Shown: positions 1 to 5,216 of the stretch, in pieces
Layout: each line of letters starts with the position of its first letter
How positions within the stretch are numbered: the first letter of the stretch is position 1
Source of the DNA: an uncultured Lachnospiraceae bacterium
GTDB lineage: Bacteria; Bacillota_A; Clostridia; Lachnospirales; Lachnospiraceae
Assembly: GCA_947177885.1 (NCBI GenBank)
Contig: CAMWWF010000107.1
Location: 1 to 8,614 of the forward strand
DNA: 8,614 nt
Reading direction: 5' to 3'
Translations under genes and position numbers: made by a program
Notes under the pieces: generated by a model
Database searches by the model: none
Told to the model about the DNA's origin: nothing
What the model saw: only the letters and a program-made list of their open reading frames with translations

Positions 1-13
1 CAGCACGGCAGCG

Positions 14-58
14 GCACTCAGAGCATGTATGAAAATGCTCTGAGTGCTTTTCTTTTTT
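14..58 (+). terminator. Strong rho-independent terminator of an upstream gene
   Basis: A perfect 13-bp inverted repeat (14-26 pairing with 35-47) encloses an 8-base loop and is followed directly by TTTTCTTTTTT (48-58). This is a textbook intrinsic terminator for a + strand transcript whose gene ends before the window. No A-tract lies on the other side, so it should work in one direction only. It insulates the kinase gene from upstream transcription. Confidence 0.93.
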
Positions 59-84
59 GTCCTGTTCCTGTTTGCCGGGATACG

Positions 85-113
85 TTGTCATTTCAGAGCG
101 GAAAATGTATCAT
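85..113 (+). promoter_or_regulatory. Candidate sigma-A promoter for the kinase operon
   Basis: TTGTCA (85-90) and TATCAT (108-113) are separated by exactly 17 bases and each differs from consensus at one position. The site lies just downstream of the terminator and about 150 bases before the kinase start, which would give a leader of roughly 145 bases. It is the best promoter-like site seen before the first gene. It is predicted by pattern only. Confidence 0.6.
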
Positions 114-250
114 TCAGAAGTTTCCTGTTGGCTGGAATGAAATCTGTGCTAGAATGAAATTGATCCTGAAAAATTCTAAGTCTCATACGGAAGAATGCAG
201 GCAAACAAGTTCGCCTGCGTTTCCGGACTTGCGGCATGGCGGGAAATATG

Positions 251-258
251 GGAAGGAG
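251..258 (+). promoter_or_regulatory. Ribosome binding site that sets the kinase start
   Basis: GGAAGGAG sits 8 bases before the ATG at 267. The in-frame ATG further upstream at 195 has no comparable site and would add 24 residues without a membrane-protein character, so the start at 267 is preferred. Another in-frame ATG at 276 is possible but slightly far from the site. Confidence 0.75.
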
Positions 259-266
259 CGGAAAAG

Positions 267-1034
267 ATGCGGGAAATGGATTTCAGTCTATACTTTTGTC
301 TGGCAATGGTGGTCATACTGATGCTCTGTCTGCTCTGGATGTTTCTGCTGTATGTGAAGCTGCGCAGACGCTATGACAGTCTGGTGGAGAGCTGCGGACA
401 GATGCAGAAGCTCAACAGCGAGCTCAGAAGCCAGAGACATGATTATCTCAATCACATGCAGGTGGTGTACGGGATGGCGGAGCTGGAGGAATATGAGGAG
501 CTCCGCGGTTATCTGGAACCGATCTACAGGGATATGATGAAGGTCGGAAAGGCGATCCGTACATCCGTCCCGGCAGTCAATGCGCTGCTGATGGCGAAGA
601 TGGGGGAGGCGGAGGCAGGACAGATCGATTTCTATGTGGAAGTAAAATCGGATCTGAAAGACCTGAAAATAGAGCCATGGGAACTGTGCAAGGTGCTTTC
701 CAATCTGATCGACAACGCTATCACCGCATTGTCGGAAAAGGAGACTGACCGGAAAATGGTGTTGGATATCAGCGAGGACAGGGAGCATTACCTGTTTTCG
801 GTGTCGGACAACGGCGCTCCCGTTCCAAAGGACATCCGGACGGCCATTTTCAGACAGGGTTTCAGTACCAGGCGGGAGGCGGGACACGGAATGGGGCTGT
901 ACATTGTATCCAATGTGCTCAGGGCGAACGGGGGAAGCATCCGGCTGGAATCGGATGAGAAGGAGACCGTATTTACCGTGAAACTGAAGAAGTCCGGTGA
1001 GAGCGAGTCATGTGCCGCTCCAGAGCGTGTTTGA
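267..1034 (+). CDS. Sensor histidine kinase, Spo0B/AgrC-like (GHKL ATPase)
   Basis: A 255-residue membrane kinase expected to autophosphorylate on histidine and pass the phosphate to a response regulator, probably the LytTR protein encoded at 2755-3540. One hydrophobic segment (about residues 7-30) is followed by a basic KLRRR stop-transfer stretch and a short coiled region. The Spo0B-type H-box is RHDYLNHMQ, with the likely phospho-acceptor His58. The GHKL ATPase motifs are present: N-box NLIDNAITAL (146-155), G1 DNG (181-183) and G2 GHGMG (206-210). It is much shorter than typical AgrC-type kinases, which carry five to seven membrane segments, and there is essentially no extracellular domain. 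The last codons and the TGA stop lie at or inside a repeated palindrome half-site (1027-1050). The next gene is 233 bases away. The kinase assignment is firm; its signal and its pairing with the regulator are inferred. Confidence 0.93.
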   Translation: MREMDFSLYFCLAMVVILMLCLLWMFLLYVKLRRRYDSLVESCGQMQKLNSELRSQRHDYLNHMQVVYGMAELEEYEELRGYLEPIYRDMMKVGKAIRTSVPAVNALLMAKMGEAEAGQIDFYVEVKSDLKDLKIEPWELCKVLSNLIDNAITALSEKETDRKMVLDISEDREHYLFSVSDNGAPVPKDIRTAIFRQGFSTRREAGHGMGLYIVSNVLRANGGSIRLESDEKETVFTVKLKKSGESESCAAPERV

Positions 1035-1050
1035 AAAATGCTTTCTCCGG
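1027..1050 (-). repeat. Half-site of a palindromic repeat, copy 1
   Basis: Nineteen bases here (1027-1045) are identical to the reverse complement of 3831-3849, and the match continues as TCCGG against CCGGG. Copy 2 is a near-perfect palindrome; in copy 1 only one arm is well conserved and the partner arm downstream is degenerate. Exact identity over 19 bases within one 8.6-kb window is not expected by chance. The repeat overlaps the end of the kinase gene and supplies its TGA stop. Both copies lie next to genes, in the manner of REP or MITE-like intergenic elements. Confidence 0.7.
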
Positions 1051-1085
1051 CCTGACGGAACAAAATGCCGCAGATGGCATAGGAA

Positions 1086-1104
1086 CGACAGACAGTATCT
1101 GTCG
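1086..1104 (+). other. Small perfect hairpin in the kinase-nfeD spacer
   Basis: CGACAGA (1086-1092) and TCTGTCG (1098-1104) pair perfectly around a 5-base loop. There is no following T-tract, so it is not an intrinsic terminator. It could be an RNA processing or stability site between the kinase and nfeD-like cistrons, or part of the inserted repeat. Confidence 0.4.
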
Positions 1105-1250
1105 AACAAGGCTGATGGTGACGGGACGGATATGGAACCGGAATATAAGCCCCCGGAATCCTGCCGGGAAAATCGGATTTCTGACAGAAATGCAGTTGGA
1201 AAAGTATGGGAACCGGTAAAAATGTTTTCCGCAAAACGCATGAAAGAGAG

Positions 1251-1259
1251 AGGAGGTGA
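1251..1259 (+). promoter_or_regulatory. Ribosome binding site that sets the nfeD-like start
   Basis: AGGAGGTGA lies 8 bases before the ATG at 1268. A GTG at 1256 is in the same frame but overlaps the Shine-Dalgarno sequence itself, so it cannot be the start served by it. Confidence 0.8.
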
Positions 1260-1267
1260 AGCGCTGC

Positions 1268-1762
1268 ATGGAAACGATTGTATGGATCGGCATTGCATTG
1301 CTGATCGCGGGATTTGTACTGGTCGGCATTGAACTGGTGGTACCCGGATTTGGGGCACCCGGGATCGCAGGTATCATCTGTCTGGTGGGAGGCGTGCTTC
1401 TGGTCACGGATTCTCTGGAGGAGGGAATATTTGTGACGGTGGTGGTGATCGTGGTACTGGGCATCCTGATGGCAGTCATCATAGGACTGATGCACTATCG
1501 GAAATTCAAGTCACCGATTATACTGGACACAGAGGTCCGTCCGGAGAACGATTATCTGGCCTCATCGGACCTGAACTATCTCCTGGGCCGGGAAGGAATC
1601 GCGTCCACGGACCTGCGTCCTGCCGGGAAAGGCGATTTTGACGGGATCGAACTGGATCTGATCTCGGAGGGTGCATACATCAAAAAGGGCAGCAGGATCG
1701 TGATCAGTAAGATCAGCGCCAACAGGCTGACCGTGAGGGTAGTGGAAGAAAAGAAAGAGTAG
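1268..1762 (+). CDS. Short NfeD-family membrane protein
   Basis: A 164-residue membrane protein of the short NfeD type, which lacks the serine-protease domain of long NfeD proteins. Three hydrophobic segments (about 4-24, 33-48, 54-74) surround the family-typical GFGAPG turn (27-32). A soluble C-terminal part (about 104-162) starting [18 protein letters not shown] has the look of the NfeD OB-fold. Family members are usually encoded beside flotillin/stomatin proteins and are thought to associate with them in membrane microdomains; in Bacillus a related protein sits in the operon with floA. Here floA follows after 23 bases. The start is the ATG at 1268. Family assignment is secure from the motif and the neighbour; the exact role is not known. 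Confidence 0.9.
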   Translation: METIVWIGIALLIAGFVLVGIELVVPGFGAPGIAGIICLVGGVLLVTDSLEEGIFVTVVVIVVLGILMAVIIGLMHYRKFKSPIILDTEVRPENDYLASSDLNYLLGREGIASTDLRPAGKGDFDGIELDLISEGAYIKKGSRIVISKISANRLTVRVVEEKKE

Positions 1763-1785
1763 AGAAGAAAGAGAGGGAGGATTCT

Positions 1786-2751
1786 ATGTTTATCGTTAAG
1801 ATTGTTTTGCTATGTATCGTATTTTTGCTGATCGTGCTGTTTTTTACCGTTGTTCCCATGGGACTGTGGATATCTGCGGTGGCGGCCAATGTAAAGGTGG
1901 GTATCTTTAATCTGGTGGGAATGAAGCTGCGCCGGGTGGCTCCGAAAAAGATTGTCTTTCCCCTGATCAAGGCCACAAAGGCGGGCTTGCAGGTGACATC
2001 CAATCAGCTGGAGGCTCACTATCTGGCGGGTGGAAATGTGGACAGTGTGGTCAATGCGCTGATCGCGGCGGAGCGGGCAGGCATGGACCTGTCCTTTGAG
2101 AAAGCTTCCGCCATAGATCTGGCAGGCCGGGATGTGTTCGAGGCAGTGACCATGAGCGTAACGCCCAAGGTCATCGAGACACCCCTCATATCGGCGGTGG
2201 CAAAGGACGGAATCGAACTGATGGTAAAGGCCAGGGTGACGGTGCGGACCAACCTGGAAAGGCTTATCGGCGGCGCCGGGGAATCCACCGTACTGGCCCG
2301 GATCGGCGAGGGTATCGTCACCACGGTGGGCTCTTCCCCCGATCACAGCAGAGTGTTGGAGAATCCGGATGAGATATCCAAACTGGTACTGGATAAGGGA
2401 CTGGATGCGGGTACGGCCTATGAGATCATTTCCATTGATATCGCGGATATCGATATCGGAAGGAATATCGGGGCAAATCTCCAGAGCCTGCAGGCGGAGG
2501 CGGACAATAAGATCGCCCAGGCGAGAGCGGAGGAACGCCGTGCCATGGCGGTAGCACTGGAGCAGGAGATGCGTGCCGCAGTGGTGCAGGCGGAGGCGGA
2601 GATCCCCAAGGCCATGGCCCAGGCGCTCAGGGAAGGGCATATCGGAGTACTGGACTATTATAAGATGCAGAATGTTCTGGCGGACACGGAAATGAAGAAA
2701 AATATCGGCACAGGCGCAAACGCCTATGCGGAGAGCAAGAGGGAATCTTAA
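1786..2751 (+). CDS. floA: Flotillin-like protein FloA, membrane microdomain scaffold
   Basis: A 321-residue membrane scaffold of the bacterial FloA (YqfA) family, which oligomerises and organises functional membrane microdomains. An N-terminal hydrophobic hairpin anchor (about 3-31) leads into the SPFH/PHB-like region (about 35-225). That region holds highly conserved FloA stretches such as [40 protein letters not shown] and [15 protein letters not shown]. The region from about 226 to 285 is an Ala/Glu-rich helix ([20 protein letters not shown]) typical of the flotillin coiled coil. Compared with the B. subtilis protein as I remember it, about seven residues are missing after EQEMRA, one heptad of the helix. 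A Shine-Dalgarno GGGAGG (1775-1780) is 5 bases before the ATG. The gene is coupled to the nfeD-like gene upstream and the response regulator 3 bases downstream. Confidence 0.95.
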   Translation: MFIVKIVLLCIVFLLIVLFFTVVPMGLWISAVAANVKVGIFNLVGMKLRRVAPKKIVFPLIKATKAGLQVTSNQLEAHYLAGGNVDSVVNALIAAERAGMDLSFEKASAIDLAGRDVFEAVTMSVTPKVIETPLISAVAKDGIELMVKARVTVRTNLERLIGGAGESTVLARIGEGIVTTVGSSPDHSRVLENPDEISKLVLDKGLDAGTAYEIISIDIADIDIGRNIGANLQSLQAEADNKIAQARAEERRAMAVALEQEMRAAVVQAEAEIPKAMAQALREGHIGVLDYYKMQNVLADTEMKKNIGTGANAYAESKRES

Positions 2752-2754
2752 GGT

Positions 2755-3540
2755 ATGATCAAAGTAATGCTGATAGATGACGAACCGGAGATTAGAAGGC
2801 TTCTCCACAAGATGGTGGAGAAGCAGCCGGATTATGAGGTGGTTGCGGAATGCGGCGATTTTGCCGGAGCGGTGGCGGATTTCGCCAAATATAGACCGGA
2901 TGTGGTGTTTGTGGATATTGACTTAAACGGGGAGGACGGTCTCAACTGCGCCAGGGTGCTGACAGAGCTTGATCCCAGGCTTAAGGTTATCTTCGCCACG
3001 GCCCACAGTGAATATATGGCAAATGCCTTTGAGATATATGCTTTCGACTATCTGGTCAAGCCCTTTAACATGGAAAGACTGGCGCGTACTCTGGACCGTA
3101 TCCGAAACACATTTCCGGAGAGTGGAAAGCGAAATCTGACGGATGCACCGGAGGACTGCGGAGAAAAGGATGTCGCCGGTGCAACGGATAAGGTATCCCG
3201 GTCGGAGCGCTGCAGGGGAAAACTTCTGATCAAGGGCAAAGAGCAGACATACCTTCTGGATGTGGAGGAGATTCTTTTCATTGAGCGGGCGGAGGGTTGC
3301 ACAAATATTGTGACTGTGGGTGAACAGTACAAAACGTCCATTTCTCTGTCCGATATGGAGACAAAGCTGGATGCGGACAGATTCCTGCGCTGTCATAAGT
3401 CCTATATTATCAATCTTTCCAAGATCACCCGGATCGAGCCATACGGAAGGTGGACTTATGTGGTGCGGTTCCGGAACTGCGATATGTCAGCGCTGATGAC
3501 GGCGCGGAATTATGAAAAGATCAGGGAAATATTCTCGTAG
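2755..3540 (+). CDS. LytTR-family response regulator
   Basis: A 261-residue cytoplasmic transcription regulator. The receiver domain (about 1-118) has the acidic pair Asp8/Asp9, the phospho-acceptor Asp54 in VFVDIDL, Thr82 and Lys102 in LVKPF. A variable linker (about 119-155) is followed by a LytTR DNA-binding domain (about 157-258) with the typical ILFIERAEGCTNIVT and RFLRCHKSYIINLSKI stretches. LytTR proteins of this kind (AgrA, LytR, VirR relatives) bind paired short direct repeats and usually partner Spo0B-type kinases such as the one at 267-1034. The ATG is only 3 bases after the floA stop; a weak AGAGGG lies inside the end of floA, so translation is probably coupled. Its target genes are not evident from the window. 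Confidence 0.95.
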   Translation: MIKVMLIDDEPEIRRLLHKMVEKQPDYEVVAECGDFAGAVADFAKYRPDVVFVDIDLNGEDGLNCARVLTELDPRLKVIFATAHSEYMANAFEIYAFDYLVKPFNMERLARTLDRIRNTFPESGKRNLTDAPEDCGEKDVAGATDKVSRSERCRGKLLIKGKEQTYLLDVEEILFIERAEGCTNIVTVGEQYKTSISLSDMETKLDADRFLRCHKSYIINLSKITRIEPYGRWTYVVRFRNCDMSALMTARNYEKIREIFS

Positions 3541-3760
3541 GGGATGTACTGACGGATATTGTGGGGAACCTCCGGACATGCGGAGCTGAGAATGCTTATA
3601 AATGAAATAACGGGGCAGCTTCCGTTACCTGTGGATACAAGTGGGACAAACGATACACTGTTATGCTTCTGTTCATGCCGGAGAAAACCGGCAGAGGGAT
3701 TCTGACCGGATGGATTCCCGGAATCCTGATAAATGAAGATTTTTTTCAGAAACAGAAAGA
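3541..3760. other. Non-coding region after the response regulator
   Basis: No credible gene is visible on either strand. It contains two small perfect hairpins: CTCCG/CGGAG (3570-3574 with 3581-3585, 6-base loop) and GGATTC/GAATCC (3712-3717 with 3721-3726, 3-base loop). Neither has a following T-tract. A run of seven T at 3740-3747 lies 14 bases or so after the second hairpin, too far for a classical terminator. Together with the repeats that follow, this makes a 540-base gene-free stretch between 3541 and 4080. Confidence 0.5.
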
Positions 3761-3794
3761 TTTACTTGGAAATTTGAGAGATATATTATATACT
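3761..3794 (+). promoter_or_regulatory. Candidate promoter(s) for the lipoprotein-protease genes
   Basis: TTGGAA (3766-3771), a 17-base spacer and TATACT (3789-3794) make a fair sigma-A match. An overlapping alternative is TTTACT (3761-3766), 17 bases and TATTAT (3784-3789). The AT-rich segment stands out from its surroundings. Transcription would begin near 3801, right at the palindrome, giving a leader of about 280 bases with two large inverted repeats before the lipoprotein start. Prediction by pattern only. Confidence 0.5.
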
Positions 3795-3800
3795 CAGCTT

Positions 3801-3850
3801 AGAACATGTTTGAAAAATCATTCTCCCCGGGAAAGCATTTTTCAAACACA
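3801..3850 (+). repeat. REP-like palindrome, copy 2 (full)
   Basis: TGTTTGAAAAAT (3807-3818) and ATTTTTCAAACA (3837-3848) are perfect 12-bp inverted arms around an 18-base centre containing CCCCGGG, which can extend the stem partly. The right half (3831-3849) is identical over 19 bases to the complement of the copy at the end of the kinase gene. The presence of both arms suggests this is the more intact copy of a short dispersed palindromic element. Confidence 0.75.
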
Positions 3851-3857
3851 CTTTAGG

Positions 3858-4014
3858 AGCTGTAAAGAAATAACCTGTGCATCCTGACTGGTTTATTTCT
3901 CCGGCCGCGCAGATCAAAAGCTTTGCCGCAGTCCATTGTGGCTGTATTTTTGAAACTGCCCCTCGAAGAGATATTCGGCGAAAACTGCACATGTTATTTC
4001 TTTACAGCTTTTTT
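3858..4014 (+). repeat. 152-base inverted repeat with T-tail, possible attenuator or MITE
   Basis: Arms of 24 bases (3858-3881 and 3986-4009) are complementary at 23 of 24 positions, with one mismatch near the inner end. They enclose 104 bases and the right arm runs into six T (4009-4014). As RNA this would form a long hairpin followed by U residues, so it could stop transcription from upstream or attenuate the leader of the lipoprotein gene. The terminal inverted repeats and short length also fit a MITE-like element. No clear target-site duplication was found next to the arms; CAGCTT occurs at 3795-3800 and 4005-4010, which may be chance. No coding potential is seen inside. Confidence 0.7.
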
Positions 4015-4068
4015 ACAGTCATTCTATGGCAGACAGAAGGATTTATCACAGAAGGACGGTATGATAAC

Positions 4069-4074
4069 AGGAGG
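4069..4074 (+). promoter_or_regulatory. Ribosome binding site that sets the lipoprotein start
   Basis: AGGAGG lies 6 bases before the ATG at 4081. The same reading frame is open back to 3877, but that extension crosses the inverted repeat and would bury the signal peptide, so the start at 4081 is clearly correct. Confidence 0.9.
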
Positions 4075-4080
4075 ATTTCT

Positions 4081-5100
4081 ATGAAAAAAGTATTTTCTGC
4101 AGCATTTGCACTGGCATTGACAGTCAGTCTGCTCACGGCCTGCGCAGGCAGTGGGGACGGAAAGGAACCGACATCAGGCGAACCGGAGATGTCTTCGGGT
4201 GCCGGTCAGGCGGCTACAGATTCCCTGAGAATGAGGACGGAAGTCCAATTGAGGGAGGAACTGGCGGCGTTGAAAGATGCACAGAATTCACAGGTTCCAA
4301 GACTTGAACTTTATGAGGAATTGATGGCCCGGGATCTTTGTGCGGAGGAGGACTATCTGGAGATGGCGCAGCTGTATGCCGATACCGGTGACGCCGAGGC
4401 ACAGCGCCGCATACTGTGGCGGGCTTTCCGGTTGTATCCCGGTGAGGAGTATGTGCAACGGTTACAGGAGCTGGTGATACAGCGCACTGCCGACGAGGAA
4501 CCGGCGGCAGAACTGATCGGGGCTTTACAACAGGCGCTGGCGGAGCAGGATGCGGCAGCACTGCGCAGGGTGATAAAAGGGGAAGACTGGAGAGAGATTT
4601 TCCAGGAGGTGCCGGAAGTTTATGCTACACGCACCCGCTATACCGGTGAGAATCTGACGGCACAGATTGTAAGCGATGCTTATGGGACGGAGGTCTTTCT
4701 GCTCACTGCGGATGGGGAATGCCTGTATGGCCGACTGAACGATGAGGGGAGCCTGATCGGCTCTGCCGTGTACGCGGAGGGCGCGTATAACGGTGATACG
4801 GAGACCTGTTGGTTTGACGCGGAAGGCACTTTATATAAGAAATATCAGGCTGTCCTGCACAATGATATCTGTGTGGACTCCATTTTCGTGGAATATGAGG
4901 GCATTTCATATACGGGAGCTCTTGGAGAGGATGGTTCCACAAAGGAACAGCAGCAGGAAAAGGTGACACAGGCCGGCGGCGTGGTGTACGCTTATCAGGA
5001 GGGAGGCAACAGGTATCTCTATCAGGAGGGCGCCGCGAAAGATACTTTCCGGATGGACTGTGAGATGCTGGGACTGCCCCGGCCGGAAGTGTGGGAATAA
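4081..5100 (+). CDS. Lipoprotein of unknown function with TPR-like helices
   Basis: A 339-residue predicted membrane-anchored lipoprotein. The signal peptide MKKVFSAAFALALTVSLLTA ends at the lipobox LTAC, with Cys21 the lipidated residue. A flexible Gly/Ser/Glu-rich linker follows (about 22-46). Residues about 50-165 are helical and contain a TPR-like segment (LYEELMARDLCAEEDYLEMAQLY, then AEAQRRILWRAFRLYP). Residues about 185-325 appear rich in beta strands, with short G-x-L-Y/G repeats such as GECLYGRLNDEGSLIGSAVY and GTLYKKY, loosely like MORN-type hairpins. No enzyme motif was recognised. The metalloprotease gene follows after 116 bases in the same direction, so the two are probably co-transcribed. 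A role as envelope partner, chaperone or inhibitor of the protease is only a guess. The lipoprotein call is firm. Confidence 0.9.
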   Translation: MKKVFSAAFALALTVSLLTACAGSGDGKEPTSGEPEMSSGAGQAATDSLRMRTEVQLREELAALKDAQNSQVPRLELYEELMARDLCAEEDYLEMAQLYADTGDAEAQRRILWRAFRLYPGEEYVQRLQELVIQRTADEEPAAELIGALQQALAEQDAAALRRVIKGEDWREIFQEVPEVYATRTRYTGENLTAQIVSDAYGTEVFLLTADGECLYGRLNDEGSLIGSAVYAEGAYNGDTETCWFDAEGTLYKKYQAVLHNDICVDSIFVEYEGISYTGALGEDGSTKEQQQEKVTQAGGVVYAYQEGGNRYLYQEGAAKDTFRMDCEMLGLPRPEVWE

Positions 5101-5136
5101 AGGATGGTTTGTGAAGGAAGAGCAGGAACAGGCAGA

Positions 5137-5195
5137 TTCCGAAAGAAGGTCAGACCGGAACGGGAAGTATACAGGAACAGGGATTTCTTTCGGAA
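5137..5195 (+). promoter_or_regulatory. Inverted repeat in the leader of the protease gene
   Basis: TTCCGAAAGAA (5137-5147) and TTCTTTCGGAA (5185-5195) are perfect 11-bp complements with 37 bases between them. They end 9 bases before the AGGAGG of the protease gene. There is no T-tract, so it is not a simple terminator; it may be an mRNA stem affecting stability or translation, or a protein-binding palindrome. Confidence 0.5.
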
Positions 5196-5204
5196 GGACG
5201 AAGC

Positions 5205-5210
5205 AGGAGG
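5205..5210 (+). promoter_or_regulatory. Ribosome binding site supporting a GTG start
   Basis: AGGAGG is 6 bases before the GTG at 5217. The GTG codes for the first residue of a clear signal peptide (next residues KKIRLLRRR), and no in-frame ATG lies nearby in a better position, so GTG is taken as the start codon. Confidence 0.85.
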
Positions 5211-5216
5211 TGGATC

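Larger units (their letters stand above)
1035..1267. other. Non-coding spacer between kinase and nfeD-like gene
   Basis: No convincing gene is seen on either strand. The stretch begins inside the repeat half-site and contains several small hairpins: 7-bp arms at 1086-1092 and 1098-1104 around a 5-base loop, 5-bp arms at 1065-1069 and 1076-1080, and a CCCGG/CCGGG pair near 1153-1166. None carries a T-tract, so none looks like a terminator. Parts of it loosely resemble 3640-3760 when reversed, which suggests an old inserted repeat rather than a lost gene. No strong promoter was seen, so read-through from the kinase promoter remains likely. Confidence 0.5.

Noticed and set aside
81..89. Possible LytTR-type binding half-site (ACGTTG) near the kinase promoter
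   Set aside because: It fits the half-site pattern only partly and no second half-site at the expected spacing was found, so autoregulation is not supported.
288..887. Long open frame on the minus strand opposite the kinase gene
   Set aside because: Its translation is rich in His, Gln and Arg with no domain character; it is the complement of a well-supported kinase gene.
1196..1223. Possible internal promoter before the nfeD-like gene (TTGGAA and TAAAAA)
   Set aside because: The spacing is 15 bases and the -10 match is poor; not enough to call.
788..1495. Minus-strand open frame across the kinase-nfeD spacer
   Set aside because: It overlaps two real + strand genes, has a low-complexity His-rich start and no ribosome site or motif; it is not a gene.
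2436..2460. Three GATATC words close together
   Set aside because: They encode the conserved FloA stretch DIADIDIG and follow from codon choice, so no separate signal is needed.
3663..3887. Short + strand frame in the gap after the response regulator
   Set aside because: It runs through the promoter-like AT stretch and the palindrome, and has no good ribosome site or recognisable protein features.
3877..4080. N-terminal extension of the lipoprotein frame
   Set aside because: It lies inside the inverted repeat, and the signal peptide with lipobox begins at 4081 with an AGGAGG 6 bases before it.
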